In this document: positions 15,434 to 20,128 of the stretch, one piece after another
How the letters are laid out: each line of letters starts with the position of its first letter
How positions within the stretch are numbered: the stretch's first letter is position 1
Program-made: the position numbers and the translations under genes
Assembly: GCA_002314685.1 (NCBI GenBank)
Contig: DCHB01000082.1
Span: 7,123 to 27,250 of the forward strand
Source: Clostridiales bacterium UBA1763
Lineage (GTDB): Bacteria > Bacillota > Clostridia > Oscillospirales > Oscillospiraceae
Direction of reading: 5' to 3'
DNA: 20,128 nucleotides
The notes under the pieces: generated by a model
What the model saw: only the letters and a program-made list of their open reading frames with translations
The model's database searches: none
Told to the model about the DNA's origin: nothing

Positions 15434-16166
15434 GCTTATAAAGCGTGCGGAGGACCTGTCTGCGCGGTGCGAAAAGACAGCAAGCGTCACGCATACGGCA
15501 TTTTTGACTCCCGCAGAGCAATATGAGCTCGATAAATGGGCAAAATTTGCCGACTGCAATATGGTGCTGTGCGGCGGAAATGCGCAGTGCGAGCGAAGGG
15601 CGGCATTTTTTCTGCCGTATTATATGGATGCCGAGGAGTTCAAGCCCGAGGAATATATAAGCGCAATGCAGGTCAAAACGGGCTTCGGTGAGCCCTCGCA
15701 CCGCGACTATATGGGCGCTGTCTTAGGTCTCGGAATAAAGCGCGAATGGCTCGGCGATATATGGGTAAACGGCGACACGGCGCATATATTCTGCCTTCAA
15801 AGCGTAGAGAGGCATCTGCTTGACGGACTTGACAAGGTCGGCAGATACGGAGTGAAAACCCGCAAAATAGAGCTTTGCGACATAGTGCCTCCCGAAAGGA
15901 AGGTAAAGCAGGTCACATTTTCGGTTAAAAGCGCGCGTTTTGATGCCGTTTGCGCGGGTATGTTCAATCTTTCGCGTACCTCGGCGGCGGATAAAATCGC
16001 CGCGGGCGAGGCAAGCTTAAATTACAGCGTTTGTATGAAAACGGATGCCGCTGTAAAACAGGGCGATATTATTTCAATTCGCGGCTGTGGCAAAGGCACA
16101 GTCGGCGAGCAGGGCGGAATGTCCAAAAAAGGCAGGATTTTTATTCAAGCCGAAATATACAAATAA
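15420..16166 (+). CDS. ylmH: YlmH-type S4 RNA-binding protein
   Basis: 248 residues. The N-terminal YlmH-type domain includes FLTPAEQYELDKWAKF and the conserved segment PSHRDYMGAVLGLGIKREWLGDI. The C-terminal S4 RNA-binding domain spans about 178-245 (RFDAVCAGMFNLSRTSAADKIAAGE...). In B. subtilis, YlmH has been linked to ribosome-associated quality control through binding of obstructed large subunits; a similar role is likely but inferred here. An in-frame TTG at 15417 exists, but the adjacent ATG at 15420, seven bases after CGGAG, is the better start. It overlaps the GTPase/NYN gene by 14 bases. In many Firmicutes ylmH sits in the ylm/divIVA cluster; here it sits next to a translational GTPase. 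A terminator follows directly. Confidence 0.88.
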   Translation: MENSELIKRAEDLSARCEKTASVTHTAFLTPAEQYELDKWAKFADCNMVLCGGNAQCERRAAFFLPYYMDAEEFKPEEYISAMQVKTGFGEPSHRDYMGAVLGLGIKREWLGDIWVNGDTAHIFCLQSVERHLLDGLDKVGRYGVKTRKIELCDIVPPERKVKQVTFSVKSARFDAVCAGMFNLSRTSAADKIAAGEASLNYSVCMKTDAAVKQGDIISIRGCGKGTVGEQGGMSKKGRIFIQAEIYK

Positions 16167-16190
16167 AAAGCAGGGCTTGCCCTGCTTTTT
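16166..16190 (+). terminator. Terminator of the GTPase/NYN-YlmH operon
   Basis: The stem GCAGGG/CCCTGC (16170-16175 with 16180-16185) has a 4-nt loop and is followed by five T. It begins at the YlmH stop codon. Confidence 0.88.
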
Positions 16191-16227
16191 ATGCTATATA
16201 ATCCGTGAAAATATTTATATAATGCTA

Positions 16228-16256
16228 TTGAAAAAAGATTTTGACGGAGATAAAAT
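16228..16256 (+). promoter_or_regulatory. Promoter of the ribbon-helix-helix gene
   Basis: TTGAAA (16228-16233) and TAAAAT (16251-16256) are 17 bases apart, about 32 bases before the ATG. Another TATAAT (16218-16223) nearby lacks a matching -35. Confidence 0.65.
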
Positions 16257-16287
16257 AAGAGCAGAAAAACAGATTCGGAGAAATAGC

Positions 16288-16938
16288 ATGAAAAAGACAT
16301 TATACAGCCTTATGCTCAGCGAGGATGTCGTTGCGGAGGTTGACAGACTCGCTCACCGTCTCGGCACAAACCGTTCTAATCTCATAAATCAAATCCTTGC
16401 GGAGAGAGTAAATCTCGTAACTCCCGAGCGCAGAATAAACGATGTTTTCAGTGCGATCGAGCAGATGATGCTGTCATCGCGCGAGCTTGTGCCGTTTTTT
16501 GCACCCAATACGATGACGATGTCGCTCAAATCCTCCCTTGAGTATAAATACCGTCCCACGGTCAAGTACGAGGTGGAGCTATACCGCGGCGACAACGAGG
16601 CACTCGGCGAGCTGACGGTGATTTTCCGCACTCAGTCAACGGCACTTATCCGTTCAATGACGGAGTTTTTCCGTATTTGGAAGAGCATAGAGGATGCACA
16701 TTTAAGACCCGTGCTCGGTATTGCCGCACCAAAATATGCGCTGTATGACGGCAAATTCATCCGTTCAATCGCAATTCCGACGAGGGATTGCAGCTCTGAT
16801 GAGCTTGCGGGCGTGCTGTCGGAGTATATAAAGCTCTTTGACACCATGATGAAGGGCTATCTAACGGGAAAGCTCGATGCCCGCGAGATTGAAGCCTGCT
16901 ATTTCTCACAGCTCAGAAGGGCAGAAGTCCTGATTTAA
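16288..16938 (+). CDS. Ribbon-helix-helix DNA-binding protein with a large uncharacterised C-terminal domain
   Basis: 216 residues. The N-terminal 43 residues form a ribbon-helix-helix (CopG/MetJ-type) motif: a short beta strand (TLYSLMLSED), then helices DVVAEVDRLAHRLG and NRSNLINQILAERV. The remaining roughly 170 residues are soluble and mixed alpha/beta, with no family I recognise. Most RHH proteins are small, so the long C-terminal part may sense a ligand or bind a partner. The frame is open back to 16087, but the ATG at 16288 has GGAG seven bases upstream and begins the RHH fold; earlier residues would run through the preceding terminator. It is monocistronic, with its own promoter and a terminator shared with the convergent LysR gene. 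No toxin or antitoxin partner is adjacent. Confidence 0.82.
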   Translation: MKKTLYSLMLSEDVVAEVDRLAHRLGTNRSNLINQILAERVNLVTPERRINDVFSAIEQMMLSSRELVPFFAPNTMTMSLKSSLEYKYRPTVKYEVELYRGDNEALGELTVIFRTQSTALIRSMTEFFRIWKSIEDAHLRPVLGIAAPKYALYDGKFIRSIAIPTRDCSSDELAGVLSEYIKLFDTMMKGYLTGKLDAREIEACYFSQLRRAEVLI

Positions 16939-16950
16939 CCTAAACGAAAA

Positions 16951-16979
16951 ATCTCCGACCGATTGTCTCGGTCGGAGAT
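16951..16979. terminator. Terminator between the RHH and LysR genes
   Basis: A perfect 12-bp stem (ATCTCCGACCGA at 16951-16962 with 16968-16979) has a 5-nt loop. The T tract is stronger on the minus strand, so it mainly ends the LysR transcript but can also serve the plus-strand gene. Confidence 0.82.
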
Positions 16980-16983
16980 GTCT

Positions 16984-17871
16984 TTATCTTTCGTTTTTGA
17001 AGTATTCGAGCACAACCTCGATAAATCGTTCGGTAGCGGGGGAGGGACGGCGGTTTTTCTTGACCGCGATGCCTATATCGCGGTACTGAGGCGGGTCAAA
17101 CTCCTTGAGGCAGATGTTAAACGGCATTCTCTCTGTGACAAGCTCGCTCAGTGCCGAAACACCGAGACCGCTTTCGACCATAGCCATAACCGAGTAGTCG
17201 TCGTTTACCTCGCAGTAGTTGTTCAGCGGGGAATCAAGCTGTGACAGCAGTCTGTCGTAAATTTTGGAGACCTCGTTGTTCGATTCTTCGGTAAGTCTCA
17301 CAAGACGCTCGGAGCTGAGTCTTTTAATCGGGTAGTTTGCGGCGTTTGCAAGCGGATGCTCAGCGGGCAATACGGCGAGCATTCTGTCACGCATCAAAAC
17401 GGTGACATCAAGCTCATCCGAGAAGGGCGCGCTAATAAATCCGCAGTCGATTTCACCTGCGCACAGAGCATCCTCCGTGTCGGAATACTCCATGTTTTTA
17501 AGCTGAAAAACGATTTTCGGATAGCGGCGCTCAAACTCACGCAGAATTGCGGGCAGGCGCTGAGTTGAAAAGCTTGAGCAGGAGCCGATGCGAATAAAGC
17601 CCGTTTCGAGCCCCTTGAGTGAATTTGCCTGCTCCTGCAGAGCCTCGTAGCGTCCGCAAAGCTCCTTGATAAACGGCAAAAGCATCAGACCGTCGGAGGA
17701 AAGAGTCAAACCGCCTCTGCTTCTCCGCAGAAGATTTAAGTTCCAATCGTCCTCAAGGTCGGCTATCATACGGCTGACTGCCGACTGAGTATAGCCCATG
17801 GATTCTGCGGCTTTTGTGATACTGCCGAGCTCTGCAACTCTAACGAATGCCTGATATTTCTGTATCGCCAT
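16984..17871 (-). CDS. LysR-type transcriptional regulator
   Basis: 295 residues. An N-terminal winged helix-turn-helix (about 3-60: KYQAFVRVAELGSITKAAESMGYTQSAVSRMIADLE) is followed by a linker and a periplasmic-binding-protein-like effector domain (about 90-290, including FIRIGSCSSFSTQRLPAIL and the VESGLGVSALSELV segment). The effector is unknown. The ATG at 17871 has GAGG eight bases upstream. LysR regulators commonly control a divergent gene. Here the divergent side has no large gene for 364 bases but has two dyads and a possible small transcript (18043-18217). A perfect 13-bp T-N11-A dyad at 17914-17926, 43 bases upstream of its own start, is a candidate autoregulatory site. Confidence 0.92.
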   Translation of the reverse strand: MAIQKYQAFVRVAELGSITKAAESMGYTQSAVSRMIADLEDDWNLNLLRRSRGGLTLSSDGLMLLPFIKELCGRYEALQEQANSLKGLETGFIRIGSCSSFSTQRLPAILREFERRYPKIVFQLKNMEYSDTEDALCAGEIDCGFISAPFSDELDVTVLMRDRMLAVLPAEHPLANAANYPIKRLSSERLVRLTEESNNEVSKIYDRLLSQLDSPLNNYCEVNDDYSVMAMVESGLGVSALSELVTERMPFNICLKEFDPPQYRDIGIAVKKNRRPSPATERFIEVVLEYFKNER

Positions 17872-17913
17872 AACGAAAACCTCAAATTACTTAAAATCAT
17901 ATAAACGACAAAA

Positions 17914-17926
17914 TTCATTCTATGAA
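17914..17926. promoter_or_regulatory. Candidate LysR operator (T-N11-A dyad)
   Basis: TTCATTCTATGAA is an interrupted palindrome (TTCAT-N3-ATGAA) with exactly the T-N11-A form expected of LysR-type sites. It lies 43 bases upstream of the LysR start codon. Assigning it to this regulator is inference. Confidence 0.45.
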
Positions 17927-18016
17927 GTAATGCTAAGTGCAGTATATACTCCATAAATGCAATTTTCAAGACAAAATACTACATTTTATGAAAAAACGGC
18001 ATATCATTCCGAAAAG

Positions 18017-18031
18017 TCATATTGAATATGA
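18017..18031. promoter_or_regulatory. Dyad upstream of the divergent small transcript
   Basis: TCATATTGAATATGA is a 15-base interrupted palindrome. Its centre is about 54 bases before the predicted start of the divergent transcript (near 18078), a plausible activator position. It does not match the T-N11-A form exactly. Candidate regulator site only. Confidence 0.35.
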
Positions 18032-18042
18032 TTTTTATTCGC

Positions 18043-18071
18043 TTGCGTAATGAAAAAATAAAATGTATATT
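18043..18071 (+). promoter_or_regulatory. Divergent promoter upstream of the small ORF
   Basis: TTGCGT (18043-18048) and TATATT (18066-18071) are 17 bases apart on the plus strand. It points away from the LysR gene toward a short stretch that ends in a terminator. Confidence 0.4.
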
Positions 18072-18086
18072 GAGATTGTGAAGAAG

Positions 18087-18137
18087 ATGACGAGATCACT
18101 CCTTCGTACATCTAATCCATTCTTTCTCTTTTTCTAA
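18087..18137 (+). CDS. Possible 16-codon leader peptide or small-RNA ORF (Phe-rich end)
   Basis: ATG at 18087 opens a 16-codon frame, MTRSLLRTSNPFFLFF, that ends at TAA 18135-18137. Four of its last five codons are Phe, as in attenuator leader peptides. A 6-bp hairpin (ATCAGG 18137-18142 with CCTGAT 18152-18157) starts at the stop codon, and a strong terminator follows. The predicted transcript (about 18078-18217) is near 140 nt. The frame is also open from an ATG at 18063. There is no plus-strand gene after the terminator, so if it is a leader it controls nothing visible; it may instead be a small RNA with chance coding. The ribosome site is weak. Low certainty. Confidence 0.25.
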   Translation: MTRSLLRTSNPFFLFF

Positions 18138-18168
18138 TCAGGGCTCTCCATCCTGATAATTATCTCCC

Positions 18169-18217
18169 AAAAAAAGAACCGCATGCAATTTAAGAAATTG
18201 CAAGCGGTTCTTTTTTT
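18169..18217. terminator. Strong terminator between the LysR-divergent region and mntP
   Basis: A long hairpin: GAACCGC/GCGGTTC (18176-18182 with 18204-18210), one A-A mismatch, then TGCAATTT/AAATTGCA (18184-18191 with 18195-18202). It is flanked by seven A and seven T. It should terminate both mntP (minus strand) and any plus-strand transcript from 18078. Confidence 0.9.
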
Positions 18218-18235
18218 CGTAGTGTTAGGATGATA

Positions 18236-18808
18236 TCAAAATTGCAAGTTGAGTATTCCGAGGTGCTCGAGCAGGATTTTTGCGCCGATGAGCACGAGAA
18301 CGATGCCGCCCGCAAGCTCTGCCTTGGACTTGTACTTTGCGCCGAAAATATTGCCAATAACAATGCCGATTGCGGACAGAATGAAGGTCGTCACGCCGAT
18401 TAAAGCCGCCGCCTCGACAATATTCACTCCGAGGAAGGCGAAGCTTATGCCGATTGCGAGGGCGTCAATGCTCGTTGCGACGGCAAGCGTCAGCATGGTT
18501 TTGAACGCAAAGCTGTCGTCGGCCTCCTCATCTTCGCCGCCGAGCGCCTCTTTGATCATATTGCCGCCTATAACCGCGAGCAGTAAAAAGGCAATCCAGT
18601 GGTCAATGTTGTTTATGTATTTCTCGAACTTAAAGCCGAGCAAAAAGCCCAGAAGCGGCATGAGCGCCTGAAATCCGCCGAAATAAATACCGACGGTGAG
18701 TGCGTGCTTAGGCTTTAGCTTCTGCACGGAAAGCCCCTTGCAAATGGAAACGGCAAAGGCGTCCATGCTGAGTGCAACGGCAATCAAAAAAATGTCTACA
18801 AAATTCAT
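18236..18808 (-). CDS. mntP: Manganese efflux pump MntP
   Basis: 190 residues with six predicted membrane helices forming two related halves. The conserved acidic motifs are SMDAFAVS (Asp16) and its counterpart SIDALAIG (Asp115), as in MntP (DUF204), which exports Mn2+ across the membrane. A Glu/Asp-rich loop (GGEDEEADDS, about 90-99) separates the halves. The ATG at 18808 has GGAG seven bases upstream. A promoter with an overlapping dyad lies at 18843-18872. Many mntP genes are controlled by the yybP-ykoY manganese riboswitch; I do not see its motifs in the short leader here, so control is probably at the promoter. Single gene with its own terminator. Confidence 0.93.
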   Translation of the reverse strand: MNFVDIFLIAVALSMDAFAVSICKGLSVQKLKPKHALTVGIYFGGFQALMPLLGFLLGFKFEKYINNIDHWIAFLLLAVIGGNMIKEALGGEDEEADDSFAFKTMLTLAVATSIDALAIGISFAFLGVNIVEAAALIGVTTFILSAIGIVIGNIFGAKYKSKAELAGGIVLVLIGAKILLEHLGILNLQF

Positions 18809-18842
18809 AATAATGCTCCGATTGTGAGAAGTTACAGCAAGA

Positions 18843-18872
18843 AATTTATACCTTGACGCTGTTTAAGTCAAG
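18843..18872 (-). promoter_or_regulatory. mntP promoter with overlapping operator-like dyad
   Basis: On the minus strand, TTGACT (18866-18871) is 17 bases from TAAATT (18843-18848), or 15 bases from TATAAA (18845-18850). A perfect 6-bp dyad CTTGAC-N9-GTCAAG (18852-18872) spans the -35 and the spacer, where a repressor or activator could bind. Confidence 0.5.
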
Positions 18873-18916
18873 CAAATTTTCCGCCTTATTAAAAAACGGC
18901 GAGAATATTGCATAAA

Positions 18917-18954
18917 CCGAGGGCAGTTCGTTTTGAACTGCCCTCGGCTTTTTT
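18917..18954. terminator. Terminator between the LRR gene and mntP
   Basis: A perfect 13-bp stem (CCGAGGGCAGTTC at 18917-18929 with 18935-18947) has a 5-nt loop. Six T follow on the plus strand and a shorter T run on the minus strand. It lies nine bases beyond the LRR stop codon and separates that gene from mntP. Confidence 0.85.
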
Positions 18955-18962
18955 ACTGTTAT

Positions 18963-20128
18963 TTATGCGCCTGTGTAATTGTAGTGCTTTGCTGCTATGG
19001 CGAGGGAATCATTGCCATAGGCGATAGAGATTTTCGCCCATTGCGCAGATGTACCGCTGTAATATACATCTTTGATGTTGTTACAACAGTCGAACGCATA
19101 ATTTCCGATGCTCGTGACAGAGCTCGGGATAGTGATGCTTGTGAGGCTGTAGCAACCGCAGAATGTATAATTTCCAATGCTTGTGATACCGCTCGGCAGT
19201 GTGATGCTTTCAAGTCTGCTGCAGCCGGTAAATGCAGAGTCTCCAATGCTCGTAATACTGCTCGTGAGTGTAATGCTTGTGAGGTCGTCACAATTAACAA
19301 ATGCGTCGCTTCCGATGGTCTTTACCGTGCTCGGCACGGTGTAGCTTGTGCCGGCTTTAGCTGAGGGGTATTGATAAAGGGTAGTCTTGTCATACGAGAA
19401 CAGAACTCCGTCTTGAGAGCAGTAGGCGGTATTTCCTGCGGCAACATTTATTGTCTCAAGCTTATCGCAGCTTCCAAAGGCATTAGAACCGATCGATGTT
19501 GTGCTTGCGGGAATCGTTATTTCCGTCAGATTGGAACACATCTGAAATGCACTACTGTTGATACTAATGACACTGTTCGGAATCGTTATGCTTGAAAGGT
19601 TAGATGCCCTGGTAAATGCATGACCACCAATTTTCACAACTGTACTCGGTATGGTGTAAGAGCTTGCGGCTTTTTTCGCGGGATACTGAATAAGCTCGGT
19701 TTTGGCTTTGTTAAACAGAACTCCGTCTTGAGAGCAATAATTCGGGTTTGCGGAATCGACGGCTATAGATTTGAGATTACTGCAATAGGAAAAGGGAGCA
19801 TTCATAATGTTTGTGACAGAGCTTGGAATAGTCACGCTCTCAAGCCCCTCGCACCCAAAGAATGCCTGCTGTTCTATAGTGGTAACGCTGTCGGGAATAG
19901 TGATTGACTTGAGATTACTGCACCAGAAAAATGCCCATGCACCGATCTTCTCAAGAGAATTGGGAAGCACTATGCTTTCAAGAGCAGTGCAGTTGTTGAA
20001 TGCCATCATTCCGATGCTTGTAATACCTTTGTTGATAACTACTTTTGTGATTTCTTCGGAGTGAATACTCCACGGCGCCTGATTTGCACCCTGATCGTAA
20101 TCAGGCATTTTGCCTTTACCGCTTATGG
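18963..20128 (-). CDS. BspA-like leucine-rich-repeat surface protein (N-terminus outside the window)
   Basis: At least 388 residues, open to the window edge. It consists of about eleven LRR_5 (BspA/TpLRR) units of the form LxSITIPSSVTSIGxxAFxxCxx and ends with KDVYYSGTSAQWAKI...HYNYTGA, a common C-terminal cap. Two units carry a near-identical 30-residue insert (YCSQDGVLF...YP..KA..SYT(I/V)PSTV). An ATG at 20108 is not the true start: upstream codons give SGKGK before MPDY, which matches the usual BspA opening (ISGTGxMxDY...PW), so the signal peptide and any anchor lie beyond the window. Such proteins are exported and linked to adhesion or glycan interaction. The true length is unknown. Confidence 0.88.
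   Translation of the reverse strand, partial: ISGKGKMPDYDQGANQAPWSIHSEEITKVVINKGITSIGMMAFNNCTALESIVLPNSLEKIGAWAFFWCSNLKSITIPDSVTTIEQQAFFGCEGLESVTIPSSVTNIMNAPFSYCSNLKSIAVDSANPNYCSQDGVLFNKAKTELIQYPAKKAASSYTIPSTVVKIGGHAFTRASNLSSITIPNSVISINSSAFQMCSNLTEITIPASTTSIGSNAFGSCDKLETINVAAGNTAYCSQDGVLFSYDKTTLYQYPSAKAGTSYTVPSTVKTIGSDAFVNCDDLTSITLTSSITSIGDSAFTGCSRLESITLPSGITSIGNYTFCGCYSLTSITIPSSVTSIGNYAFDCCNNIKDVYYSGTSAQWAKISIAYGNDSLAIAAKHYNYTGA
19399..19421. repeat. Direct repeat within the LRR gene, copy 1
   Basis: These 23 bases recur exactly at 19714-19736. They encode the CSQDGVLF segment of the insert module. The repeat reflects internal duplication in the LRR gene. Confidence 0.8.
19714..19736. repeat. 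Direct repeat within the LRR gene, copy 2
   Basis: Exact second copy of 19399-19421, 315 bases away. That is 105 codons, a multiple of three, so the module is repeated in frame. Confidence 0.8.

Noticed and set aside
16087..16287. Extended N-terminus of the RHH protein from 16087
   Set aside because: It would overlap the YlmH gene out of frame and run through its terminator; the ATG at 16288 has a promoter and a ribosome site.
18809..18962. yybP-ykoY manganese riboswitch upstream of mntP
   Set aside because: The leader after the predicted promoter is about 28 bases, and the segment upstream is a terminator hairpin; no conserved riboswitch loops were seen.
20106..20108. ATG at 20108 as the real start of the LRR protein
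   Set aside because: Upstream codons remain open and read SGKGK, matching the usual interior sequence of BspA-like proteins; no signal peptide follows the ATG.
18963..20128. Repeated units as a CRISPR array
   Set aside because: The repeats are imperfect, spaced in multiples of codons and encode LRR units; there are no unique spacers of constant length.

Overview
The window looks like chromosomal DNA from a low-to-mid GC Gram-positive anaerobe of the class Clostridia, probably of the Oscillospiraceae/Ruminococcaceae type. This placement is inferred from the gene families: a YaaH/SleL-like LysM + GH18 spore-type hydrolase, a YlmH-type S4 protein, a YacP/Rae1-type NYN domain, a DUF4430 protein with an ECF S component under a cobalamin riboswitch, and a BspA-type LRR surface protein. 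Strong GGAGG-type ribosome sites, sigma-A-like promoters and U-tailed hairpin terminators fit the same picture. I see no phage, transposase, CRISPR, rRNA or tRNA.

Layout. 1-1700 (minus): a two-gene unit of an EamA drug/metabolite exporter and a YhhN-family membrane protein. 1700-2170 (plus): a DUF1232 protein. 2166-2439: an intergenic repeat element bounded by two identical 35-nt palindromic repeats. 2516-6000 (plus): a Na/Pi cotransporter-PhoU protein, a Nudix hydrolase overlapping it by one base, and a LysM-GH18 enzyme whose start codon lies in a 12-bp hairpin. 6024-7412 (minus): an uncharacterised FAD-dependent dehydrogenase. 7500-8647 (minus): a sigma-A promoter, cobalamin riboswitch, DUF4430 protein and ECF S component, forming a predicted corrinoid-uptake unit. 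8695-9519 (plus): a Cof-type HAD phosphatase. 9551-11961 (minus): an alpha/beta hydrolase followed by an MFS transporter.

12027-16190 (plus) is the most interesting part. It is a three-gene, translationally coupled operon: a DUF362 protein, an 826-residue Tet(M)/EF-G-like translational GTPase with a C-terminal YacP/Rae1-type NYN ribonuclease domain, and a YlmH-type S4 RNA-binding protein. Rae1 cuts mRNA in the ribosomal A site and YlmH binds ribosomes in quality control, so I infer a stalled-ribosome rescue or mRNA-cleavage module.

16228-16938 (plus) is a ribbon-helix-helix protein with its own promoter. 16984-17871 (minus) is a LysR regulator. The 364-bp gap beyond it carries two dyads, a divergent promoter, a 16-codon Phe-rich small ORF and a strong terminator, so it may be a small LysR-divergent transcript. 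18236-18808 (minus) is the manganese exporter MntP. 18963-20128 (minus) is the C-terminal part of a BspA-like leucine-rich-repeat protein whose start lies beyond the window.
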